Shown here: positions 21,601 through 32,499 of the stretch, one piece after another
How positions within the stretch are numbered: the stretch's first letter is position 1
Layout of the letters: each line of letters opens with the position of its first letter
Assembly (NCBI GenBank): GCA_900088475.1
Contig: FLMG01001444.1
Location: 1-34,033 of the forward strand
Origin: Hyphochytrium catenoides
Taxonomy: Eukaryota; Sar; Hyphochytriomycetes; Hyphochytriales; Hyphochytriaceae
Reading direction: 5' to 3'
DNA length: 34,033 bases
Program-made: the position numbers and the translations under genes
Notes under the pieces: model-generated
What the model saw: the letters and a program-made list of their open reading frames with translations, nothing else
What the model was told of the DNA's origin: nothing
The model's database searches: none

Positions 21601-24450
21601 GCTCAAGGCGAAGCAATACTAGACGGCAGCATCAGGGAAAATAACAGTAGGTGACTATCACAGGCCACTAAAGGTGCGCTCGACAAAACATATCAGATAG
21701 TCAGCCACCACGTCAGCAGAGCAGAAGGCACGAGATCGGCCCGCCGAAAAAGAGAAGCGACATGGGATTCGGACACAAAACACTTACTGCTGGGGCAAAG
21801 CGCACGGTAATCTTGCCAAGCAGTGGCGACTGCATGATGTGGAATAACTGAGAGGCAACCCCTGCAATGCTGTAGGAAGCCCGTCGGAATAAGTGTGGGG
21901 TGAGCAGAGAAGCATGTGAAAAGCACCAAGAAAGATACAGGACATAGAGAAGCAGAGGGTTGCCAAAGACGGGGGCTCTGTGGTGGGACCACAACTATAG
22001 GGTGCGGAGCAGATCAAGGCATGATAACGAGGCTTGAAGGGGATTAGTGCTCACCTCTCCTTCTTCTTACGCCCTCCCATCAGCTCAAACACGTATGAAG
22101 ATGACTCATAGACCTGTCGGAGTGGAAAGTTAGTTTGGGTGTCTCTCTGTCTCATTTCAAGCTCTGCCCATCTCTTCCCGTATGGACTCTACACTGACGG
22201 CCATATTATTCTATGCCTCACAGTTTCGCTCCAGGACGGCGCACGGTGGAACGCCTTCCACTCTCTTATACTCCAGATACCTCAAGACTGTTTGGCCTTT
22301 GTCCCTCATGCTCTCCTCTAATGTAATTCTCTACCTTGTCGTAGCCAATAGAGACAGGTACGATGAGAGCATCTCTCTTTACTCCGTCCTCGGGCTCCAG
22401 CATACTGCTGAGCAACATCTTGATCAAGCCAAGCTTGGGCCGTAGAAGCTTTCCCGTACGCGACCTCCCTCCTGGGGTTTGACGAGGCTCAGAATAAGGT
22501 AGGCGCCACAGCAGATCGAGTGCCAACTTTTTGAGGGCGGCTCAGGAGGCGGGATAGACGCTATAACTACAAAGTCTACGAGAGCTAGACGTCAACAGGT
22601 GATAAGAAGCTCACATTTTCCACATACCTTCCAGAAAGAACTCAATGTCTTGGCCAGCTCCAATCAACGTCTCAATGTAACTATGGACTACACTTTTATA
22701 GACAATATCATCAGGAGAGAACTTCCTCCGGATGAAGAAGGCACCACAGTTCCTACCGCAAGTAGAGCCATCAGATTAAGCAGACGAAACACCATCAATT
22801 CACGGATTATTATGAGACATTGCGGGAGGAAAGCAACCATTCGAAAGGAGGATAGTGTATAAACAACAAGCCTAGTGGGACGGAGCGATCTGCCAGAGAT
22901 GGGACACCGCCATGCGGTGAGAAGTTGGAACACAACGTATTGGACACCGGAGAGGACAACGAGAAAGAAACAGAGAAACAAAGTGTAGAAGAGTCAAAGA
23001 GGATAGAAGGCCCACCTCAAGAATGCGCCAATGACAGGTAGTAGTAGATTGTCTCCTGCCGCTATGTGAGGCATCCTGATGCCTAGTCTGTAGAACATGA
23101 AGGCGAGGACAATATAGTCCAAATGACTCTTGTGGCAAGGAAGGTACAGGATGGACTTCCCCTCCCGCTGTGCTTCCTCGCTAACTTTTCGAAGCATGGC
23201 GATGTCCTCTTCCGGCACATTGACGGTCTCATAGAACTGAGAGACAAGTGGCATGATGTACACGTCGCCGCAAAGAGGGGAAAAAGAGTGGAAAGTGCCA
23301 AAGGTTTTCAGCGTGAGAAAGAGATTAGATGTGGGGCAGCTGACATCACAGCCAAAATGAGGAGGTTATATAAGGGAAACCATCAGACGAAGGGACAATC
23401 GAATAGCGCTAACAATAGACTTCACACCTAGATATGCTGCTAAGTAGGTAAGAGGAACTCCTAGGATCTATAGAATCCAGTCTGCGTGAAGGACGCGAGA
23501 CAGAAATCACTCTGACGCCAGTCCATATTTTCCCACCTGCATCAAGGTAGAGTCCACGACGTTAGCTGTGATCTGCAGGAGAGCAGGGGAGCAGAAGTCC
23601 GCGCAAAGGCGGCCCAACATCCTCTCAACTTCTCCATACACTACAGAGCGAGGAACGCTGCAGCTCGCAGCTCTCTCTCTGATAGCAAGCCGGACCCTGC
23701 GCCATAAGGAAAGAGGAGAAGAGAGATTAGACTTGAAGATATCCCGTAACAGAGAAGGAGAAGGAAAAAACATAGCGGAAAGCAAGCAACACATCAAAAG
23801 GGAAAAGGAGGGAGAGACATATCAACGGGGAAATGGAGGGAAGTTCCCCAGTAGAGTGCATGGAGGTAACGCCAAGAATGGAGGCAACGATTTTGAGGCA
23901 ACCCGAACAAGGAATGGGCCTCAACTCATCAAAGACAATGAACGCGGCCTCTCTCTTGTTGAAAAGCAGGAGGTGGACCATTTTCCCGGCAGAAGTGTCA
24001 TGGGAAGAAAGGGAAGAAGTATTGACAAGTGAGAAGCAAGGCTGATAAAGGACAATTGACAGCGTGCTTGTATGTGAGGAAGAGAGAGACATAGAAAAGA
24101 GCGGAGCATGCCGCAGACCTCTTCGAGTGCAGTATCTTCGCCTTCAGCTCTTCGAGAGGATACTTGTAGAGCTCCTCTTGAGAGAAAGCTGAGTGTTTCC
24201 CTAACAAAGCCTTAAAGAACCCCAACGGGTGGTGTCCCGTCGTGCGTCCTCTTCCGTCGAGAATGTCCATAGTGCGACTCAGGCGTCTCTTCTGCCCCTC
24301 TTCTCCCCTTTCTCCCTCTTTCTCTCTCATTAATGCGGCTTCTGGAGAAGGAGAGCATTGTTCCAATGATTGCATCTTCGTAGCCGCTCCTCCCTGTCTC
24401 CTCTGCTGGGCGGCCGAGACGACAAGCTCTACAGTTTCGAGGGCTTGCAT
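18700..24450 (-). CDS. PlsB/GPAT1-type glycerol-3-phosphate acyltransferase
   Basis: This enzyme acylates glycerol-3-phosphate (or dihydroxyacetone phosphate) at sn-1, the first step of glycerolipid synthesis. Fourteen exons join in frame to 776 residues: 24450-24119, 23696-23537, 23236-23016, 22752-22628, 22471-22281, 22113-22055, 21869-21788, 21509-21205, 20762-20600, 20475-20279, 19917-19768, 19498-19392, 19171-19130 and 18896-18700. All four acyltransferase blocks are present: I 'LPCHKSHLDYIV' (H-x4-D, residues about 199-204), II 'CGAFFIRRKF', III 'FFLEGGRSRTGK' and IV 'IVPVSIGYDKV', with 'VYESSSYVFEL' after it. The long C-terminal region matches PlsB/GPAT1 ('VLEEINRFSPV', 'ELSYYRNGLIHLF', 'VRFLSVILRGEFVY', 'LCMLLWPFVESYW'). 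A Glu/Arg-rich insert sits near 'STEEGEREGETEH'. It is probably membrane-bound on mitochondria, ER or peroxisomes; DHAP acyltransferase is the main alternative. An extra 5' exon is possible. Confidence 0.94.
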
Positions 24451-25634
24451 CAAGGAGGAGACGGAGAAGATGGGGGACGAAGTTTGAAAGACCACCTTCT
24501 GTAGATTGCTGGTACACTCAGAGGAGCGAGAGCAGACCTCGCACCGGACGAGAAGAAGAGGCAGTGCAAGCAGCACTATGAACCGGGTCTCATCGTGGGC
24601 GATATACAGAGAGAGCCGGAAGACGAACAATAATCAAGCGACAGAAAACTGCTGAGAGGGAACAGCCTCAAGAAACCAGGGGCACCGTTGCACCTCCAAC
24701 GTGTAAACAGCAAAAGACAGCTTCAACAGTGACAAGAGAGAGACAGACAGCAAGGGAGAAAGACAGACAAAGACGACTAATCCCCGAAGAGGGACACAGC
24801 GAGTGAGGCCGCGAGAGAGAGAGAGTGCGAGAGAGAAGGTAGAGTCCAAGGGACAACGAGGAAAGATCGTCTGCTGAGAGCTTCCTCCTTCCTTCCTCTG
24901 CTGTCGGTCTCGCTGTCATCGCTGTGTCAGAACAGAGGATGCAAGCTTCAGAAGGCACGTCGGAGAGCGCGACGTGAAGAGCAAACGGAGCCTTCTCTCT
25001 CAAGATCTTTATAAGGGAAATCTTTTAGGGATCGCCTCCGTTACATCTCTCCGTCACTCTGTCTGGCCAAATTAACATTCTGTCTTTTCATATTATCTGT
25101 CATAGCAATATTTACATCCTCTCTGTCCACGAGGAGAATTATGTCATCCTCACACTGTCTCGTCCCCTCTCCCAATCCATAACACACCATGTCCTTACAA
25201 GAACAGCTCCTCAAAAGGTATATTACACTTTCAAGGGTTGATTTTCCGCCTCTCTCTCTATAATAATGGCTAGCCAACTGTCAATAATCCGCTATTTGAC
25301 GATTTCAGCCGGTTCTCTACTCTATAGGTCGAGGCAGCAGTGGCGGTTCATCAGCCATCAACGCATGATCAGGACTTTGCTGTCTGGCTAGCCCCGTCTT
25401 CCTTCACACATCCATTCAGTCCATCAATCAGTCGACCATCGGAGCTCTTGGTGTGGCCTCATTCTTGTTCAGGTCTACTGCTGGAAGGACAGGGGAATGG
25501 AGGTCACCACGAGGATGAAGAGCGCTTCATGGGCATTGATGACGCCCGCAGGACCACCACTAATCCGCGCTCTTTGTTCAATAATAATAATATTGAGGCT
25601 TGTACCTAGTGGCCCTAGTGGTAGGGAGATATTG
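24451..25634. other. Intergenic region upstream of GPAT and downstream of the PX-like gene
   Basis: This should hold the GPAT promoter and 5'-UTR and the 3'-UTR of the PX-like gene. A frame upstream of the GPAT start stays open for 60 codons ('LYIAHDETRFIVLLALPLLL'), but it begins only with a non-ATG codon, so it could be 5'-UTR or an extra exon. A short GA microsatellite lies at about 24812-24837. Nothing else is supported. Confidence 0.45.
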
Positions 25635-26447
25635 CTACGGTGAGTATAAAGGTGTGAGCTTCCTCTCAAGAGGCAAGCGAATTTTCTCCATAGGTTGGTC
25701 CGCTTTGACCGAAAGACGGCAAATACTCCTGCCCTTGCCCTCAATCTCCCCCTTTGGGATCAGGACATACTGGGGCAACTGATGGCCCTTCCAAGAACGC
25801 TGAGATAGAAAAGGCTCCTCGAGGAAGCCACATCCGCGATCGCCCAGCATCTGCTTAAGCTTTGTACAGGCCTTGCACTGCCTGTAGGGATGCGAACAGA
25901 CTTCAGCGTCAGTTCTCTGATTAATGCATCTTGCGACTTCTTCGAGGAAGAGGTTGAGGTGGTTTACTCGGTACTCGATGAGTCTTTGGCGAAAGAATGG
26001 ACTCTGATCAAGGAAGGTGGGTCCTGTTGGGAAACAGGATAGATCCAAGTCATACAATAGCGAGCATTTCCGTCCATGCTTGTGCTGATAAGAAGATGTA
26101 AGCGTGTTAGTGTAGCCTCCTAGCTGATTAGCACTTACAGAAATAAGAGGTATAGAGTAGGGTTCAAGTAAGAATAACAAAGATGGAGCAACAACGCCTT
26201 AGAAATGACGTACGGCCACTGAATAGACTTATGAAGGAAAATACTAGGTCGGACGAGCACCACTGTGACAGAAGGGATGTACCAGGCACTTCCATAGCGT
26301 CTTGAACGCCTTGAAGGGATAGATCTTGACCCAATGTTTATGTGCAGGTCGCCGAGCTTCAATACTCATCGCGTATTCCATCCTTTTTCCAGACTCCGAA
26401 GGCAAGGCTGTTATGATGGAGAACCGCCAATCTTGGGAGAGAGCCAT
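25635..26447 (-). CDS. PX-like domain protein (two exons)
   Basis: Exon 1 (26447-26283, 55 codons) and exon 2 (about 26084-25635) join in phase 0 across an intron with donor GTACAT and acceptor TTATCAG, giving about 204 residues. The spaced pattern resembles a phox-homology (PX) phosphoinositide-binding domain: 'YAMSIEARRPAHKHWVKIYP', then 'FKAFKTLW', a core ending 'DLSCFPTGPTF', and the helix 'RLIEYRVNHLNLFLEEV', which matches the R-x-x-x-L-x-x-F/Y-L helix. The canonical Arg before Tyr/Phe in beta3 (R-R/K-Y/F) is replaced by Ile-Tyr-Pro, so standard PI3P binding is doubtful. The C-terminal half has a Cys cluster ('CSHPYRQCKACTKL') and basic stretches. No membrane span or signal peptide is seen. 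It may instead be an unrelated fold. Confidence 0.5.
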
Positions 26448-27822
26448 TATTGCCGCAAACAATGCTTTCTGACTTCGCACCCAGAAGGCTTGACTTGCCT
26501 TCCCGCGGCTCTGCTTCTTGAGCTTAGCCGGGAGCCCTCCGAATAATCTCCTAAGGTCCTCACGGACGTTGCTTTTGTGGTATATCGCCAGTCAGGCAAT
26601 GACGCCGAAGCACTATGACAATGCAACCCGCCAAAGCACCTTAACCGTCATCTATCAACAAGGTTAACGCTGCTTGTTGCACCCTAACGAGCTGCACCCA
26701 GGCAGTGCCGAATCAGCTTTGCTAGAACGTGCACAGGAAAGTGATGTAAGAGGCACTCTACCACCTGCGATGAGATGGTTTAGTCAGTTTCTTTTTGGCG
26801 TGGCGTTCTCAAGCTTGGTGACAGTAGCTTCGTTATACAGGGCGACGACAATAGCACTAATCATCAGCAACATCAGGGCTTTGAATCCTACGACACGGGC
26901 AAGCAGAGCGCGTCAGGCGGCGTAGAAGACACACTGATGCGCTCATTGATCTGCAGCACCTGCTTTCCTGCTGGGGATCAGAAGGAAACACCTCTGCCCT
27001 TTCATCTCCTCTGCTCAGATCATCAGAATCGTTCAGATCCCGGATTTTTGCTACGGAACTTCAAGGCATGAGGAGGTGTTGCAATAGACTCGGGTGGTAC
27101 TCTATTTTCGGATCTATTTTTAGGTATGGAGAGACAACCTCAAGAACCTCTTTTACCTTCGGGATGAGTCGAGGTTAACCTCGGTGAGTAACTTTGCATG
27201 GAATACTTCCCTGAAACCTAATCCAAAGTTACGACAATGTGAGTGATACCGGTCCGAGAGGAAAGGACGCAACGGAAGAATTAAACTGAAACTAATCTAC
27301 GAAAGCTTCTCTCTCTGAAAGTTTCCTCAGCGGCAAACAGTCTGGCGAATCGGCGAAGGAGATGACGAAGAAAATCGTTAAGAAAGACGCAGAAAAGGCC
27401 CAAAATTCCCCCATACAAGCGCTACTTACAGCCGTGAAAGCGTGACACTCGTGCCGTCGATCTGGACCCGCGAAGTCTTTGCCACATAGTTCTATAGGTA
27501 GCTCATACATTGCAGGTAAAAGGCTACACGGCCTCCTATTGGACGACTATTGAGAAGGTTCAGCACGGAAATGCCCTTCTGAAGATTCGGCGGGTTGGGC
27601 CGGACAACAGTGCTGCTGCCTTCAGGCAACCCATTGCATACAATACCACTCTGAGAGCTGACACAGAAAGCGGCATCCTTGCTGCTGCCTTCAGGCAACC
27701 CATTGCATACAATACCACTCTGAGAGCTGACACAGGAGGCGCCATCCTGATCTCGGCTTCCCTCACCGGTCGGTGAGCAGTCGCACGGATTGACTGTTAG
27801 CTCCTACTGCAAGCAGCCAACC
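26448..27822. other. Divergent promoter region between the PX-like gene and SFT2
   Basis: About 1.4 kb separate the two divergent genes. A plus-strand frame at 26674-26925 encodes a C-terminal-exon-like piece with a possible membrane helix ('FGVAFSSLVTVASLYRA'), but it starts without ATG, and I cannot attach it to any gene. A 69-bp tandem duplication lies at 27611-27749. Promoters for both genes must be here; I cannot name elements. Confidence 0.4.
27611..27749. repeat. 69-bp tandem duplication upstream of SFT2
   Basis: Two adjacent 69-base copies start at 27611 and 27680 and share a near-identical core 'TGCTGCCTTCAGGCAACCC' onward through 'ACTCTGAGAGCTGACACAG'. Because 69 is a multiple of three, one plus frame reads 'AAAFRQPIAYNTTLRADT' twice, but that frame has no ATG. 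The array ends about 75 bases before the SFT2 start codon, so it probably lies in the promoter or 5'-UTR. The inverted word CTGCCTTCAGGCA (TGCCT..AGGCA) could fold. Confidence 0.9.
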
Positions 27823-28549
27823 ATGTGGGAAAAATTTAAAGAGCAGAGTAGCCGACGATTGTTGGCAGATGAAGAAGAGCAGCGACCCAATCGACCTCTT
27901 TCTGAGTCCATTGTTGAAAATCTTGGCGGCATCTGTCCGGAGTTGTCGTTAAGGGATAGGTTCATAGGATTCTGTGTGTGTATGGGCTTGGGTTTCATTA
28001 TCTCTTTCGGCTCCGCGATAAGGTACACTCCTCTCTATCCATCACTTGCTTTACATACTTTCACCATCCGAACGTCCACTCGCGTCACCTGACAAACCCA
28101 TACGCTGTTGCTCTCTTGTGACCTCTATGACCCTTGTGAAGACTCTGACCCTGACCATAATGGCCCTAACACTTGCATGTATTAGGCTCATGAAGATGCT
28201 CCATGGAAATCCTGTGCCTTTTGCCACCATCTATACAGTCGGCAATCTGCTGTCGCTGGGAAGCACAACTTTTTTTGCAGGGCCAACTAAGCAGCTCAAG
28301 TCCATGTGCGCCCAAACGCGAGTCGCAGTAACATCGGTCTACTTGTCATCGCTATCTGCCACTCTCATTCTCTGTCTCTTGCAACCATTCCCTTACCGGA
28401 CGGGCTTGCTTCTCATCTGTATCATCGTGCAGTTTGGATCTCTGATCTGGTACACCCTCTCCTACATTCCTTATGGACGAAGCACAGCACTTGGGTGCCT
28501 TAAGCGGTATCTTGGTTTAGTGAAGGATGATAACCCCGATATGTACTAG
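27823..28549 (+). CDS. SFT2: SFT2-family vesicle transport protein
   Basis: Exons 27823-28022 and 28186-28549 (intron donor GTACAC, acceptor ATTAG, phase 2) give 187 residues, the usual Sft2 length. Sft2/Got1-like proteins are four-helix Golgi membrane proteins that act redundantly with Got1 in fusion of endosome-derived transport vesicles with the Golgi. An acidic cytosolic N-terminus ends in 'ELSLRDRFIGFCVCMGLGF' (helix 1). The family signature 'YTVGNLLSLGSTTFFAGP' forms helix 2, then 'TKQLKSM' and 'TRVAVTSVYLSS' lead into helix 3. 'IVQFGSLIWYTLSYIPYGRS' forms helix 4 and the conserved end. The ATG context (ACCATGT) is good and the N-terminus fits. A 31-residue polar tail after the last helix is slightly longer than in yeast. 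Confidence 0.95.
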
Positions 28550-30170
28550 GCAGTCCTATCTGGACCTACTTGTGGAAACAGGATAAAGGTGATGTGGGAG
28601 CCCTCCTTGAGAGCACACTGGCAGAATGGCACAAATAGGGAAGCAGCCAACAGAGAGTAACGTGCGGCTAAATGCAATTCAATTCCCGGCAATGTGAGAG
28701 GTTGATGGAGAGGAAAGATATAAGGAAACGCATCGCCACCGACCGGCGGGTGAGCGTACAGTCATCAGATCGGCTTAAGAGTTCAAGACTCGTGGGAAGG
28801 AGAGCACTTGTATATTTGGAGGTAAGGGGAAAGGACATTCGAATCAGCGGCCTTACTTTGTAACAGCTGCAAAGCAAGCGACATGCGATTAATGCTACCA
28901 ACTGTAAACGCTCAGTGGTCACTCTATTCTACTTATCTTTGCTCTTCTGTTGTCTGTGCCCTTCTCGCTTCATTTTCCTCAAATTTGCACCATAATGAAT
29001 CCAGTAAATATGTATACGCCTGGGGGATTTACTGCGCCCAAGAGGGAAAGATGTGTCATTAGAGGGTGGACGTATTTGTACGAGATGGACATTCAATGCA
29101 AAGGAACAATGAAGACGGGCTTACGCTGTACGGAGTATGAAACTGAGGAGCAACAGTCACGGCACCTAAGAAAGAAGATTAACCGACAGGAGAAAGGTAG
29201 AAGAGTGTAGATGCCCATGGCAAGGAACCTGATCTTCAGATTTGTATATACTAGGTCTTCCAATCATCAAGAGCTCCCCAGTTCAAGGCAAGAAGCAGGA
29301 AGTTAATCTATTATCATCTTGGCTCTGTTAAGCGAAATAAAGAAGTATTAATCAATGGCTATTTCTAACAACACTCATATGCATTGCTTTGATATATCAT
29401 CCATAGGAGGAGAAGGAAGGGAAAGAAGAAGGGCTGAATGAAGGAACAACAAATGAGTGACAAAGAAGAGAACAAGAACCAAGTCCTGAACTCTCCAAGT
29501 GCTCCCGCTGCTTCACTTCATCAACATCAGAATAGAAAGAAGAAGCATATAGAGTGCGTCAGCAATAATAACGAATATCCTCACCAATAGTAATGGAAGA
29601 TGGAATGGAGAAGAAGCAACATGAAGGCCGTCATCAATCTCTGCTAGAAGAGAAGAACGTAACCATCGAGGATGACCACGCTTCAATGCAGAAGCGCCTT
29701 TATACGTCAAGAAGAAATTTGAAAGAAGATGATGATGATCTGTAAAGTCTTGGTTACCTCCTCCTGGGGTGTGTCTCTAGTTTAGTTGAAGTGGCTCATA
29801 TTTCGGAAATTCGGGCATCACGGAAAAATGAAAGAGAGGAAGAAGAGGGGAAGTACTTGTAGCCCTTTTGCCCTTTTTCGGACAGATAAACCTGGGAACC
29901 AAACACAAAGATCTGGAAGATCCTCCACCAACCCAGAAGACGATCTGAACATTTTAGAGAATTTCTCAACAGTGCCGAACGAAGTAGAGACTGTGCTGCT
30001 CTAGCTCTGTCTCCCACGGCCTGTGAAGCCTCGCACAGCTATGGATGCGATAGACCAGGAGGACGGCAGCAATTTCAAGCCAAGCTCTCTTCTGGTCATT
30101 GTTGTGGCTGACCACTAAGGGGCGTGGGCGTGTATACTCAGTTCCGGCTGTTGCCTTACTACGTTCAGGC
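28550..30170. other. Intergenic region between SFT2 and DcpS
   Basis: Only short frames are present (the best, at 28950-29210 on plus, is Lys/Arg/Glu-rich and matches nothing). AT content is higher near 29.2-29.4 kb, and GAT/GAA runs occur near 29.7 kb. I find no RNA gene or repeat worth naming. Confidence 0.5.
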
Positions 30171-30317
30171 ATGGCCTCTTCTCGGAACGCGGCTGTGCAT
30201 GCGGTTGCTCTTTTGGCAACATCAGCAGCATTGGGGCTGACAGCATGGAAGGCATCTCATTTGTTGCGGCGTTTGGTGAGGGCAGTGAAGCTTGGATTCT
30301 TGGTTAAAACTCAGGAG
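30171..30317 (+). other. Possible first exon with a hydrophobic segment, upstream of DcpS
   Basis: From an ATG at 30171, 49 codons read a hydrophobic stretch ('AVHAVALLATSAALGLTAWK') followed by basic 'RRLVRAVKLGFLVKTQE', and stop at a GTAGGC donor in phase 0. The first sure DcpS exon starts in phase 0 at 30652 after a TAG acceptor, and DcpS still lacks an initiator Met. The two can therefore join in frame, giving a DcpS with an N-terminal anchor or presequence. A different short first exon, or an unrelated gene, is equally possible. Confidence 0.35.
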
Positions 30318-30651
30318 GTAGGCGCAAGAGGTGATGACACCAAAAAGGCACAAAAGATCAAGAAATGGACGTGGGTTTAAAGAAAGACGTCCACACTCAT
30401 AACGCGTCAAGTTGTTGGACTACCCGCTACCACTTCTGCCTCTTAAGTCCTTTAGGCTTGATTGTCACTTGCTTTTGCATCTCTTGGTCAATTATCGCTG
30501 CTCCCAGCCTAATATTGCATGGCTTTTTCCTGTCCGCGTTGGGCTGGGGAAATCCTACTTATATGCAGTGTCTTGAGATCCCTGATGATAGCTTGGCCTT
30601 CTTGACTCTATCGCCCAATCTTCATTGACCGACGCAGAATATGTTGAATAG

Positions 30652-32499
30652 GCACCGTTTGAAAATGGCTTTCGAGTGAAGGACATTCTGCAGAATCGTG
30701 ACGACGTGGTGGCCGTGACAGGGACATTTCCCGACAAAGAAGGCCTTGCGCTTCTCATAATAAGAAGGAAAGGGCTGGAAGGAGAGAAGCTTCCAACTCT
30801 TCTTTCTAATCTTCTGCTTTCCCTTGTCCATCACAATGACGTATATACCAATTATGAGGGCAACGTTTTCTCCAAAGATATCTCTACGATACACGTGACG
30901 GTCATTCACCCAGCTACTGATGCTCACATAAGAAAACACCAAGAGAATGATCGTCTGTTCCTAGTGGAGACCAAGGAGATCTACCAGGAAGTGACAAAGA
31001 AGTACATAGACTCGATTCCTCCCTCAGCTATAGAGTGGGTCTACAATATCCTAGAAGGGTAGGCAACTCTAGCATCCTCACTGTGGGTGTCTCTATATCT
31101 TAGTTGCTCCTGAAGGCCTCTTCCGGTCCACTCGATCTTATTTGGCAGTGCCCTCTCCCTACATCTCTATGTATCCTGTTCCAGTCCGTCATTGGGCTGT
31201 CACCTCTCACGGTTAGATTCATTATATTGACAGGAAGAAGGAGGTGGAAGACGTTATTCTTCGAGAAGAAGGGGAGAAGGGATTTGTCCTACTTCCTGAT
31301 ATGAAATGGGCAAAAGCCAGGCCGGTAAGAACATAAACTATTAGAATGATATCAATTGCCAAAAGCATTGGACAGATGATAGAGTAGTGAGCACACAAAG
31401 TGGAGAACTAGCGACTGATCCTCACAGGAACAAGGGACTTCGAGCCGCCACTGTGGGCAGTATGTGACTAATGTACGACTCTATTATCCAGGCCAAGTCT
31501 CTGTACTGTCTTGCGCTCTGCCTCCGTAGAGATATCAGATCGCTACGCGATCTTCGAGGCCACCATATCAGTCTTCTGGAGAACATCAGGTCTGGAGAAG
31601 GACAGCTTGTCAATGCCCTAATCTCTCTTCTTTTCTCCTCCTCTTTTCTTTTTCTTAGACCCTCTTCTCCTGTCACTAGGACTCTTAGATGACTCTGTTG
31701 TTTGAAGACTTACGTCCTCCTAGACTTCCGTTCTCCTTGTAAGTTGACCTCTTATTGGGTTCGTAACATATCCAATTGTGCTCCTTTCTGGACTTCCATT
31801 TGCACACTCTAACTCTAGATGATCTCTTGATGGCTTTGTAGAGACAAGTGTTTGCAATGCATAGAGGAGAAATTCGGCCTAAGCAGCAATCAAGTCCGAG
31901 TCTTCGTACACTATCTGCCCTCCTACTACCATTTCCACATACATTTTACACACTGGAGCTGGCTTCCAGGTAATGATGCACTGCTCTACTTCCCGTCTGC
32001 TGCTCATCCTGATCAGCCATTTGCTATATTTTCTCAAAATCTTACTTCCTCCAGAGTTGAAGCAGCCACGCTTAGACCCTCCTATACCAAACTTCCTCCT
32101 TTCTTCTCGCATTGTAGTGTCTCTATCTGACAACGTTCGATCAGGGCCCAGACTGTCGCGTTCTTCTTACAATCCTTCCACATTCTCTCCTACATCTTTC
32201 TTCTTTCAAACAATTTCACTAGCTATATCCTTATGGTGCCCTCCATTCTCTGGTCCCATTGGTGTCCGCCCGCAGGTGTCCAGGTTGAAAAGGCACACCT
32301 GCTGGAAAATATCATCAACAATCTGAAGGTGAACAGCAATTATTACGAAGAGGCGACCATCCCTCTCCTTCTAGGAAACATGGAGCATGCCCCGCTTATC
32401 AAGTATGGAAGCCAATCGCCATATCAGAATCTGTTTGTTTTCCCAAGCGACGAGGATAAGAAGCAGGAAAAAGTGGAAAGAGAAGGAGAACAAACATAA
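30652..32499 (+). CDS. DCS1: Scavenger mRNA-decapping enzyme (m7GpppX diphosphatase, DcpS/Dcs1)
   Basis: This HIT-family pyrophosphatase hydrolyses the m7GpppN cap left after 3'-5' mRNA decay. Five exons give 319 residues plus a missing N-terminus: 30652-31058, 31234-31324, 31492-31608, 31849-31969 and 32276-32499. The joins restore conserved blocks. The N-terminal swapped domain starts 'PFENGFRVKDILQ'. The cap-binding segment 'IEWVYNILEGKKEVEDVIL' is rebuilt across intron 1, and 'FVLLPDMKW' and 'RRDIRSLRDLRGHHISLLENI' follow. The histidine triad is 'YLPSYYHFHIHFTH', with the middle His expected to be the nucleophile, and 'EKAHLLENIINNL' ends the HIT domain. The exon 4 donor (GTCAAT) is non-typical, so that junction is least certain. 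No in-frame Met precedes 30652, so at least one 5' exon lies upstream. The 3' end is duplicated downstream. Confidence 0.94.

Noticed and set aside
23727-24092. Open frame reading 'LLFNKREAAFIVFDELRP' considered as a GPAT exon
   Set aside because: The flanking exons join directly in phase ('ILHSK' to 'RVRLAIRERA') and match the GPAT family without it, so it is treated as intron.
24211-25003. Upstream frame starting near 25003 as the GPAT N-terminus
   Set aside because: I could not join it to the 24450 exon in phase with convincing splice sites; the first in-frame ATG of the exon was used instead.
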